In this document: positions 1-6,744 of the stretch, piece after piece
Layout of the letters: each line of letters opens with the position of its first letter
How positions within the stretch are numbered: position 1 is the stretch's first letter
DNA from: Defluviibacillus sp043739385
Lineage (GTDB): Bacteria > Pseudomonadota > Gammaproteobacteria > Burkholderiales > Burkholderiaceae_C
Length of the DNA stretch: 64,000 bases
Reading direction: 5' to 3'
Assembly: GCA_043739385.1 (NCBI GenBank)
Contig: JAYUED010000007.1
Span: 62,001 to 126,000, forward strand
The notes under the pieces: generated by a model
Told to the model about the DNA's origin: nothing
Databases searched by the model: none
Seen by the model: the letters and a program-made list of their open reading frames with translations, nothing else
Program-made: the position numbers and the translations under genes

Positions 1-1106
1 ACCATACCCAAAATCACCGATTCAGCGAGTACTAAGTGCAACCGCTGAGCAGGTGTCAGCCCCAGAACACCCAACAGTGCAAACTGCTGAGCCCGCTTAG
101 CCACGCTGAGCGAGAGTACTGAAAACACCAAAAATGCACCTGTGAACAGCGCCACCAGCGCCAACACCGTCAGGTTCACCCGGTACGCGCGGGAAAGTGC
201 GGTGATACGCTGGTTCGCGTCGCCCGGCTCAGCCACAGTGATTTGGCCTGCGAAGCCCGGCAACGCCTGAATATCAGCTAAAAATGCAGCCTGGTCAGCC
301 CCGGCTTGTAAGCGCACGTCGATCCGGCTGAGCTGGCCTAGCTTGCCAAATAACTCTTGCACAGCGGCGATATCCATCACCGCCAGTGCCGGGCTACTGG
401 CCACTGCGCCGCTGTCTGCGGTGCTTCCTTTATTTCCTGCTCCATTGCCCATCACAGTGCCTGCGACCCGCAAAGTTTGCAAGTGCATCCCAGTTTGGAC
501 ACTCAGCACCTCGGTGCCGGGGCGCGCTGGACGGTTTGGTGCACGGGCCTCGATGCTTGGAGTGCTTGTTTGGGGGCGTAACAAGGCCATAGCACTCGCG
601 TTCAAAAATACCGTGTCGGGGGCAAACAAGGCATAGGCCCCGCTGCCGCTTCGGCCCACTCCTGCGCTCGCGTCCTCTTTGCTTAGTCCTGGCTGAGCCG
701 TGTCGGTGGTGTTGTCCGCAAAAGGGATTGGCATTAACGATGGTGCCACGCGGGCTACAACCAGTGCATCAACACCCAGAATACGCAAAGGTTTGCGCTC
801 ACGTCCAACTGGCACGGCATAGGTGTTGACCTCTACTACCGGGCTTGCCGCTAATACAGAGGGGTGACGCGCCAACTCGCCATACAGCTTCTCATCAAAG
901 CCACCAGAGACTGCACGAAGTGATAAATCTGGCTCGCCATTCACCGAGCGTACTGCGCCTGAGAATTCACTCAGCGCAGACGCGTTGATAAGGTGGACTG
1001 AAAAAGCCAGCGCCACGCCGAGCATGACCGCCACCACAGCTGCGGCATTTCGCCAAGGGTGATGGCGCAGTTCCCGCCAAGAAAAAGTGCGCAATAAATC
1101 TAGCAT
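1..1106 (-). CDS. FtsX-family ABC transporter permease (N-terminal part, cut by window edge)
   Basis: The leftward frame opens at the ATG at 1106 (MLDLLRTFSWRELRHHP) and is open to base 1, about 368 residues. It starts with a cytoplasmic stretch and a first membrane helix (AAAVVAVMLGVALAFSVHL). A long periplasmic region of roughly 220 residues follows, and a second helix begins near residue 320 (LTVLALVALFTGAFLVFSVL). This is the MacB/FtsX layout found in ABC permeases that move lipoproteins or envelope-active compounds. The ATPase partner and the C-terminus lie outside the window. It is divergent from the TetR gene. No Shine-Dalgarno is obvious. The substrate is unknown. Confidence 0.8.
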   Translation of the reverse strand, partial: MLDLLRTFSWRELRHHPWRNAAAVVAVMLGVALAFSVHLINASALSEFSGAVRSVNGEPDLSLRAVSGGFDEKLYGELARHPSVLAASPVVEVNTYAVPVGRERKPLRILGVDALVVARVAPSLMPIPFADNTTDTAQPGLSKEDASAGVGRSGSGAYALFAPDTVFLNASAMALLRPQTSTPSIEARAPNRPARPGTEVLSVQTGMHLQTLRVAGTVMGNGAGNKGSTADSGAVASSPALAVMDIAAVQELFGKLGQLSRIDVRLQAGADQAAFLADIQALPGFAGQITVAEPGDANQRITALSRAYRVNLTVLALVALFTGAFLVFSVLSLSVAKRAQQFALLGVLGLTPAQRLHLVLAESVILGM

Positions 1107-1166
1107 GCTGGGATTGTGCCCGCGATAGCTCGCAGCGGTTTTGACGGTCAATGGCTATATTGGTAC

Positions 1167-1195
1167 TTGATACCGAATATCTATTCGCCTATACT
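1167..1195 (+). promoter_or_regulatory. Candidate sigma70 promoter of the TetR gene
   Basis: TTGATA at 1167-1172, a 17-base spacer and TATACT at 1190-1195 form a near-consensus promoter. The ATG of the TetR gene is at 1203, 7 bases after the -10 box, so the transcript would start at or next to the start codon and carry no leader. Confidence 0.6.
1175..1186. promoter_or_regulatory. Candidate TetR operator in the tetR promoter spacer
   Basis: GAATA-TC-TATTC is a perfect inverted repeat lying between the -35 and -10 boxes of the TetR gene, where a bound repressor would block RNA polymerase. A related palindrome lies upstream of the oxidoreductase operon at 1813-1824. Binding by this regulator is an inference. 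Confidence 0.5.
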
Positions 1196-1202
1196 TACTT
1201 CA

Positions 1203-1775
1203 ATGAAGCCTAAATGTGACGACAAACTCCGCTCTATTTCCGAGGCGACCTTTGCCTTGGTCGAGCAAACGGGTTTGAGTGGCCTCACCATGGCGAGCAT
1301 TGCCAAGGCAGCGGGCATGGCAACCAGCACGCTTTACGTGTACTACCCCTCTAAAGACGCGCTGATTTCTGAGCTCTACCAAGCCGCTAAAACCGCGACT
1401 GCCCAGCGCCTGATGGAGGGCGTGTCTGAGGCGCCCACCTTGCGCAGTAGCGTGCGGTGTATCTGGAACAATATGCTGCGTAACCGACTCGATCACTATG
1501 CTGAGGCAGTGTTTCAAGAGCAGTATTACAACTCCCCCTGGTTCTCACAGGGTAGCCGCGAACTGGTGTCTAAGCTGTTTGCCGGATTTTTTCTACTCCT
1601 CGAAGAAGGCCAGCGCCAGGAGCAATTGAAGGCAGTTCCCACGTCGATGTTGACGGGTAGCCTGTTTGGTTCGGTGCGCGAAACCACCAATTTGATCCGA
1701 AACCAATCGTTGTCTGAAGATGAGGCAACGCTGAACATGGCATTTGCGCTGTGTTGGGATGGCATTAAGGCGTGA
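1203..1775 (+). CDS. TetR/AcrR family transcriptional regulator
   Basis: A 190-residue protein. The N-terminus (ISEATFALVEQTGLSGLTMA, then SIAKAAGMATSTLYVYYPSK) is a typical TetR helix-turn-helix, followed by a helical ligand-binding domain of normal length. I chose the ATG at 1203 rather than the in-frame one at 1116. The latter would add 29 residues that run through the promoter and operator and resemble no TetR N-terminus. There is no Shine-Dalgarno before 1203, which agrees with a leaderless transcript. It is divergent from the FtsX permease and precedes the molybdenum hydroxylase operon, so either could be its target. The shared palindrome favours self-control plus control of the hydroxylase. 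The ligand is unknown. Confidence 0.88.
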   Translation: MKPKCDDKLRSISEATFALVEQTGLSGLTMASIAKAAGMATSTLYVYYPSKDALISELYQAAKTATAQRLMEGVSEAPTLRSSVRCIWNNMLRNRLDHYAEAVFQEQYYNSPWFSQGSRELVSKLFAGFFLLLEEGQRQEQLKAVPTSMLTGSLFGSVRETTNLIRNQSLSEDEATLNMAFALCWDGIKA

Positions 1776-1812
1776 CTTTGGAAAAGCCGCAGTGCAATTT
1801 TAACTTTTAATC

Positions 1813-1824
1813 GAATTAATATTC
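1813..1824. promoter_or_regulatory. Second TetR-type palindrome upstream of the hydroxylase operon
   Basis: GAATTAATATTC carries inverted GAAT/ATTC arms and matches the palindrome in the tetR promoter at 9 of 12 positions (GAATnnnTATTC). It lies 139 bases before the start codon of the 2Fe-2S subunit. Control of both units by the TetR protein is inferred. Confidence 0.4.
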
Positions 1825-1927
1825 ATCTATGAAAAAACTGTGCCCATCACCGGCTGCCCTTTACTCGGTGGACGTTGGTGTTCAAAGCCGTGCTGCCCGC
1901 CTTGTGAGCTGATTTGATGGCAATTTT

Positions 1928-1955
1928 TTGACAGTGTCCACCTTAAAACGATAAA
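1928..1955 (+). promoter_or_regulatory. Candidate promoter of the molybdenum hydroxylase operon
   Basis: A consensus TTGACA at 1928-1933 is followed after 16 bases by GATAAA at 1950-1955. The ATG at 1963 is 7 bases beyond the -10 box and has no Shine-Dalgarno (CCCCACC precedes it). A leaderless transcript is therefore possible here as well. The -10 match is only moderate. Confidence 0.4.
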
Positions 1956-1962
1956 CCCCACC

Positions 1963-2427
1963 ATGACCACCCTCAATATCAATATCAATGGCAAAGACGT
2001 CGCAGTCGATGCGGATGCCTCTACTCCGATCCTCTGGGCCTTGCGGGACACGCTAGGCATGACTGGTACCAAGTTTGGCTGCGGTCAAGCGCTCTGCGGC
2101 GCGTGTACCGTTCATCTGAACGGGCAGGCGATTCGCTCATGTATCACACCAATCTCCAGCGCTGTTGGTCAAAAAATCACCACGATTGAAGCGATGGTTA
2201 GCGACCAAGTGGGCAAAGCAGTTCACGTTGCTTGGGTCAAGCATGACGTTGCGCAATGCGGGTATTGCCAGAGCGGCCAAATCATGAGCGCCACGGCTTT
2301 GCTTCAAACCAAAAAGAAACCCAGCGATGCCGATATCGATGCAGCCATGGCGGGCAACATTTGTCGCTGTGGCACGTATGTGCGCATCCGCGCGGCCATT
2401 CATGACGCTGCCAGCACCCTGGCTTGA
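1963..2427 (+). CDS. iorA: (2Fe-2S) subunit of an isoquinoline 1-oxidoreductase-type molybdenum hydroxylase
   Basis: 154 residues, the usual length for the small subunit of two-subunit molybdenum hydroxylases. It carries electrons from the molybdenum centre. Both clusters are visible: the plant-ferredoxin-type site GCGQALCGACTVHLNG plus a later Cys (residues ~44-66), and the C-terminal site CGYCQSGQ ... GNICRCGTY (residues ~98-135). It is followed 39 bases later by the large subunit. A FAD subunit is absent, as in the IorAB / aldehyde dehydrogenase branch that passes electrons to a cytochrome or to the membrane (family knowledge). The gene symbol is by family likeness; the substrate is not known. 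Confidence 0.85.
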   Translation: MTTLNININGKDVAVDADASTPILWALRDTLGMTGTKFGCGQALCGACTVHLNGQAIRSCITPISSAVGQKITTIEAMVSDQVGKAVHVAWVKHDVAQCGYCQSGQIMSATALLQTKKKPSDADIDAAMAGNICRCGTYVRIRAAIHDAASTLA

Positions 2428-2433
2428 AGTTAC

Positions 2434-2465
2434 GGAAACACGTAAGTAAAGACGTAAGGAAACAC
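2434..2465. repeat. Direct repeat carrying the iorB ribosome-binding segment
   Basis: GGAAACAC occurs at 2434-2441 and again at 2458-2465, with ACGTAAG also doubled in between, so the period is 24 bases. The second copy is the segment just before the iorB ATG. It looks like a local duplication in the spacer between the two subunit genes. Confidence 0.6.
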
Positions 2466-2466
2466 C

Positions 2467-4746
2467 ATGACCATGCACTTCGACTTCAACACCTCTGAAA
2501 TGCCTAAATACCTCGCTGTCCTTGCTGAAAAAGAACAAGACGCTATGCTTTTGGGTGCAAACGATCACAGCACCGCAACGTTGCCGCGTCGCAGCTTTTT
2601 GAAAGCGGCCACTGCCAGCGGCTTTGCGATGGGCGCTTACCCTTTGTTGGCCAGTGCGCAACAAGAAGCTGTAGCGCCTGCCAAACCTTCCGCTCTCAAA
2701 GCCACCCAGCAGCCTTCAGCCTTTGTGCAGATTGCCAATGACGGCACCGTCACTGTCACCATCAACCGCCTAGATTTCGGACAGGGCGTGCAAACTGGTC
2801 TGCCGATGATCCTGGCGGAAGAACTGGACGCCGACTGGACTCGCGTGAAGAGTATCCACGGCAGCAGTAATCCTGCGTACGTTGATCCAGCCTATGGCGT
2901 CCACCTCACCGGTGGTTCCAGCTCGATCAAAAACTCGTACACCCAGTACCGCGAACTTGGTGCCCGTACCCGCGCCATGCTGGTCAACGCCGCTGCTGCG
3001 CAGTGGCAGGTGGACCCGTCCACTCTACGCACCCAAAACGGCAATGTAATCGGCCCCGGCGGTAAAAAACTGGGTTATGGCGAATTGGCGCAAGCCGCCA
3101 TGCAACAGCCCGTACCCGAAAAGGTTGCGCTGAAAGACCCCAAGGATTTCCGCATCATCGGCAAGCCGACAGGCCGACTCGATGCCAACGCCAAATCCAG
3201 TGGTACACAAAACTACGGCATCGACGTGCGCTTGCCCGGAATGTTGACTGCTGTGGTGGCGCATTCGCCAGTGTTCGGCGGACGGATGACTTCACTTGAC
3301 GACAGCGCGGCAAAAGCTGTGAAAGGCGTGAAAGCCGTACTGCGAGTGCCGCTAGATCGAGGCGGCGAGGGGGTGGCCGTAGTGGCCAATGGTTACTGGG
3401 CTGCCAAGCTGGGCCGCGACGCTTTGAAAATAGTCTGGGATACCAGCACCGTCGAAAAGGTGGACAGCGCCCAACAGCTGGTCAGCTACAAAGCCTTGGC
3501 GCAAAAAACCGGAGCCCTCAAGTACAACGACGATGTCAGCAAAATCGCGGCTGCGCCGCTGAAAATCAACGCTGAATACGTGTTTCCCTACCTCGCCCAC
3601 GCACCTATGGAACCACTGAACTGCACGGTGGCGGTGACGGGTGACAAGGCCGAGTTGTGGGTGGGCTCGCAAATGCCTGGTTTTGACGGCATGGCAGCAG
3701 GGAAAGTGCTGGGCATACCTGCGCAAAACGTCAAAATCAACGTGCAAATGGCCGGTGGCGGCTTTGGCCGTCGCGGCATTCCCAACAGCGATTACGTGGT
3801 CGAAGCCTGCACTATCGCTAAAGCTGCCTATGCTGCGGGCCTGAACGCCCCGGTGCGCACGTTGTGGAGCCGCGAGGACGACATCAAAGGCGGCTACTAC
3901 CGCCCCATGCACGTCCACCGCGCTGAAATTGGCTTTGACGCCAAGGGCGAGATCGTCGGTTGGGACCACGTGGTGGTGGGCCAGTCCATCATGGCCGGAA
4001 CCCCGTTCGAAGGCATGCAGGTAAAAAACGGTGTGGATGGCACCATGGTGGAAGGTCTGCGAGAGCCGTATGAATTCCCCATGCGCTTGTCCGTTCACCA
4101 CCCTAAGGTTAACGTGCCCGTGTTGTGGTGGCGCAGCGTAGGCTCCACCCATACCGCGTTCGTCATGGAAACGCTGATCGACGAAATCGCAACTGTGACG
4201 AAGCAAGACCCGGTTGCCTACCGCCTCAAGCTGATGGGCGACAAAAGCCCACGCCACAAAGCCGCGCTACAAATGGCGGTGGACAAATCTGGCTATGGCA
4301 AAAAGCAACTCGCAGCAGGCCGCGCCTGGGGCGTGGCGGTGCACGAATCGTTCCAGTCGGTTGTCGCGTACGTTGTAGAGGCCTCGGTGACAAATGGCAC
4401 CCCTAAGCTGCACAGCGTGACCGCAGGTGTGCATTGCAACTTGGCTGTGAATCCCAAAAGCGTGGGAGCGCAAGTGCAAGGCGCCGCGCTGATGGGCCTG
4501 TCCATGTGTTTGCCCGGTGCTGCCATCACGCTCAAAGACGGTATCGTCGAGCAAACCAACTTCGGTGATTTCGCGGTGCCCCGCATCACTGACATGCCGT
4601 TGATGGCGGTGCATATCGTGCCCAGCGCCGATGCGCCTACCGGTATTGGCGAGCCTGGGTTGCCACCGTTGGCACCAGCGTTTGCGAATGCGGTAGCAAA
4701 GCTGACGGGTAAGCGGCTGCGCGAGCTGCCGTTCAAGCTAGCGTAG
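2467..4746 (+). CDS. iorB: Molybdopterin-binding large subunit, isoquinoline 1-oxidoreductase beta type, Tat-exported
   Basis: 759 residues. It oxidises an N-heterocycle or aldehyde at the molybdenum centre in the periplasm. A twin-arginine signal (RRSFLKAA, residues 41-48) and a hydrophobic stretch ending LLASAQ mark it for folded export. The 40 residues before the RR pair are unusually long for a Tat n-region, so a start at residue 12 (MPKYL) is possible. Visible family features are GGGFGRRG in the middle and GIGEPGLPP near the C-terminus, whose Glu is the expected catalytic base. Its small partner lacks a signal and would ride with it. The ribosome site is AAGGAAAC, part of a duplicated segment. 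mocA follows 23 bases later. Confidence 0.87.
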   Translation: MTMHFDFNTSEMPKYLAVLAEKEQDAMLLGANDHSTATLPRRSFLKAATASGFAMGAYPLLASAQQEAVAPAKPSALKATQQPSAFVQIANDGTVTVTINRLDFGQGVQTGLPMILAEELDADWTRVKSIHGSSNPAYVDPAYGVHLTGGSSSIKNSYTQYRELGARTRAMLVNAAAAQWQVDPSTLRTQNGNVIGPGGKKLGYGELAQAAMQQPVPEKVALKDPKDFRIIGKPTGRLDANAKSSGTQNYGIDVRLPGMLTAVVAHSPVFGGRMTSLDDSAAKAVKGVKAVLRVPLDRGGEGVAVVANGYWAAKLGRDALKIVWDTSTVEKVDSAQQLVSYKALAQKTGALKYNDDVSKIAAAPLKINAEYVFPYLAHAPMEPLNCTVAVTGDKAELWVGSQMPGFDGMAAGKVLGIPAQNVKINVQMAGGGFGRRGIPNSDYVVEACTIAKAAYAAGLNAPVRTLWSREDDIKGGYYRPMHVHRAEIGFDAKGEIVGWDHVVVGQSIMAGTPFEGMQVKNGVDGTMVEGLREPYEFPMRLSVHHPKVNVPVLWWRSVGSTHTAFVMETLIDEIATVTKQDPVAYRLKLMGDKSPRHKAALQMAVDKSGYGKKQLAAGRAWGVAVHESFQSVVAYVVEASVTNGTPKLHSVTAGVHCNLAVNPKSVGAQVQGAALMGLSMCLPGAAITLKDGIVEQTNFGDFAVPRITDMPLMAVHIVPSADAPTGIGEPGLPPLAPAFANAVAKLTGKRLRELPFKLA

Positions 4747-4769
4747 TAGTCACGCCATCAGGAGTCAGT

Positions 4770-5423
4770 ATGTCATTGTCCCCCACCGCTTCACCTGCAT
4801 TATTTGCAGTGCAACCGACGGTGATCGTTCTCGCGTCAGGTCGAGGCGAGCGCTTCCTCGCGTCGGGTGGCACCACACATAAGCTCAAAGCGCTGCTGGC
4901 AGGCAAGCCTGTGCTGGAGCACACGCTGGACGCGGTACGCGCCAGCGGTTTGCCGTGGCACCTCGAAGACGCCGGACATCCCGGCATGGGGGACAGCATT
5001 GCAGCGGCGGTACGGGCGACGTCGGGTAGCCTTGCTGGTGGGGCAGGCTGGTTGATCTTGCCAGGAGACTTGCCGCTGGTTAGCGCCGACACGCTTCGGG
5101 CAGTGGCGGCGGCGCTGGCTTCATCGGCTGTAGTTGTGCCTGTTTACAAGGGGGAGCGTGGACATCCGGTGGGGTTTTCAGCGGCGTGCGGTGCTGCTTT
5201 GGCGGCGCTGCAAGGTGACAAAGGTGCAGCGGCCGTGGTGCGAGCCTCAGTAGTGCAGGAATTGGTCGTCAACGATGCGGGGTGCGTGACGGACATTGAC
5301 ACGGTAGAGGCGTTGCATGCGGCTGAAAAGGCTTTACTCATGGAAACTCATGAGATTCATAGATCCTCACCCAAAGTGCACAGTGATTTTTTAAAGCTTA
5401 CGAGGCTTACGAAGCCTTCGTAA
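4770..5423 (+). CDS. mocA: MocA-like nucleotidyltransferase (molybdenum cofactor cytidylyltransferase)
   Basis: 217 residues. The N-terminus VIVLASGRGERFLASGG is the nucleotide-binding loop of the MobA/MocA fold, and LILPGDLPLV carries the metal-binding Asp. MocA attaches CMP to molybdopterin to make the dinucleotide form that molybdenum hydroxylases need (family knowledge), and its place after iorAB fits. The segment between the two substrate helices is short, with PWHLEDAGHPGMGDSIAAAV following closely on HTLDAVRASG. The last ~25 residues look like non-family tail, and the 3' end overlaps the convergent sodC by 17 bases. No XdhC-type insertion factor is nearby. A general NTP-transferase role cannot be excluded. 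Confidence 0.75.
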   Translation: MSLSPTASPALFAVQPTVIVLASGRGERFLASGGTTHKLKALLAGKPVLEHTLDAVRASGLPWHLEDAGHPGMGDSIAAAVRATSGSLAGGAGWLILPGDLPLVSADTLRAVAAALASSAVVVPVYKGERGHPVGFSAACGAALAALQGDKGAAAVVRASVVQELVVNDAGCVTDIDTVEALHAAEKALLMETHEIHRSSPKVHSDFLKLTRLTKPS

Positions 5424-5955
5424 TCACTCCACATGCAATCCGTGCGCCCGAGTTTCCTGTGGGTTGGGTGGTGTAGTCGTCCGGGTCTTTGTGGACGATG
5501 AGTGAGTGGCCCACGATGCTGGTGGGGCCGTCGGTCACAGTGACACCTCTCAGATTGAACATGGCTGTAGCGTTGCCGCTGGCGTCAGCTTTGAGTGCAG
5601 GCATGTCGCCGCCATGGTGCTCGCTGGCTTGCGGGCCGTGGGGTTTGGCGGTGGGATTGAAGTGGCCGCCAGCGCTCATGCCATCAGGGCTGCTGCAATC
5701 GCCTTTGTCATGGATATGAAAGCCGTGCTCCTGGCCAGGTTTCAAGCCCGCTACTTTCACGGTAGCCATTACCTGATCACCTTGTTGGACGAATTTCACG
5801 GTACCGCTGACGCTTGAGCCACTGCGCGCTTGCAGGGGGGCTATAGCGCTGGGGCCTTGAGCCATCATCATGCTGCCGCAAGCGGTCAGGGAGATCGCCG
5901 CGATGGACATTAGCAGGGCGTTAACAGCGGGGCGTAGGTTGAAATGGTTGCGCAT
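5407..5955 (-). CDS. sodC: Superoxide dismutase [Cu-Zn], lipoprotein form
   Basis: 182 residues. It removes superoxide in the periplasm. The signal peptide ends in the lipobox LTAC with Cys at residue 26, so the mature enzyme is probably membrane-anchored. The metal ligands are recognisable: HGFHIHDKGDC (copper), GGHFNPTAKPHG (bridging His and zinc), and the C-terminal VGHSLIVHKDPDD with the GNSGARIACG motif whose Cys closes the disulfide. It faces the OmpA-domain gene across a 128-base spacer and converges on mocA. The molybdenum hydroxylase next door can make reactive oxygen, but a functional link is only a guess. Confidence 0.92.
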   Translation of the reverse strand: MRNHFNLRPAVNALLMSIAAISLTACGSMMMAQGPSAIAPLQARSGSSVSGTVKFVQQGDQVMATVKVAGLKPGQEHGFHIHDKGDCSSPDGMSAGGHFNPTAKPHGPQASEHHGGDMPALKADASGNATAMFNLRGVTVTDGPTSIVGHSLIVHKDPDDYTTQPTGNSGARIACGVITKAS

Positions 5956-6083
5956 ACATCATCTCCAAAAAATGGTTAATCCTTAGTATCGAACAGATTG
6001 GGCTGGGCTACTTTCCTTTCTTTATTTTTCTCGCCGTTGCTGGCTGATTACAATGAGGACCAGATTATTTGGAGCTAAAAGCA

Positions 6084-6581
6084 ATGTTTTCTTCTGACGA
6101 TGACAACCAAGGTGTGGTTTTGGGCGTAGTGTTTGGCGTGATTGCGCTGGTCATTGGTTTGGTAATTGGCATTGCCATCTACAAAACCAATATGGACGCT
6201 GCAGAGCCTGTAGTCGCTATGGCCGCTCCTGCCATGCCTGCTAACGATGCAGACGGTGCTAGCGTTAAAGTCGAAAATGGTGTCGTCAAGTTCTACTTCG
6301 CAACCGCCAAGTCGGATTTGGCGGATGGTGGAAACGAAGCCCTGGCCGAGATCATTAAAGCTGTGGCTGAAGGTAAAAAAGCAGTCATCAGCGGTTTCCA
6401 CGATGCTACGGGTGATTTGGCCAAGAACGAAGAACTCTCCAAGTTCCGTGCCTTTGCTGTGCGTGATGCGCTCAAAGCGCTTGGCGTGGCTGAAGATAAG
6501 GTGGAGCTGAAGAAGCCCGAAGCGATGACGGGCACCGGCTCGAACGCCGAAGCGCGTCGTGTGGAAGTTAGCGTGCAATAA
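6084..6581 (+). CDS. Small membrane-anchored OmpA-domain protein
   Basis: 165 residues. A short acidic N-terminus precedes one membrane helix (VVLGVVFGVIALVIGLVIGI, residues ~9-28). After a linker, a ~100-residue OmpA C-like domain (KFYFATAKSDLADGG ... NEELSKFRAFAVRDAL ... NAEARRVEVSV) would bind peptidoglycan in the periplasm. I chose the ATG at 6084, with GGAG at 6071-6074, over the in-frame TTG at 6069. It stands alone between sodC (divergent) and a strong hairpin. Its exact role is unknown; proteins like this tether the inner membrane to the cell wall. Confidence 0.8.
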   Translation: MFSSDDDNQGVVLGVVFGVIALVIGLVIGIAIYKTNMDAAEPVVAMAAPAMPANDADGASVKVENGVVKFYFATAKSDLADGGNEALAEIIKAVAEGKKAVISGFHDATGDLAKNEELSKFRAFAVRDALKALGVAEDKVELKKPEAMTGTGSNAEARRVEVSVQ

Positions 6582-6584
6582 CAA

Positions 6585-6652
6585 ATTGTCAATTTGACAA
6601 TCTGGTTTTTCCAGAATCAACGGCCCGTGCGGTTTAAGCTGCACGGGCCGTT
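6585..6652 (+). terminator. Stacked hairpins after the OmpA-domain gene
   Basis: Three inverted repeats follow one another: ATTGTCA/TGACAAT (6585-6601), TCTGG/CCAGA around five T (6601-6615), and the strong AACGGCCCGTGC/GCACGGGCCGTT pair (6619-6630 and 6641-6652, loop of 10). The last has the strength of a terminator stem, but only GCGCATTT follows, so it may need help or act as a 3' stabiliser. Confidence 0.6.
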
Positions 6653-6721
6653 GCGCATTTGGAAACCGGTTCGTAACTGCACCATGGGTTATCGGTAGTC
6701 ATTCGAGTTACCATTGAAACA

Positions 6722-6736
6722 TGTAATTTTGTTACG
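6722..6736. promoter_or_regulatory. HexR-like operator candidate before edd
   Basis: TGTAATTTTGTTACG resembles the published HexR consensus for central sugar metabolism (TGTAATTnnATTACA type), with intact GTAA/TTAC arms. It lies 8 bases before the edd start codon. No hexR gene is in the window, so the assignment rests on sequence likeness only. Confidence 0.35.
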
Positions 6737-6744
6737 GACTCAAA

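Noticed and set aside
3352..4257. A 301-codon frame antisense to iorB
   Set aside because: Composition is a His/Val/Ala-rich shadow of the real gene, with no domain.
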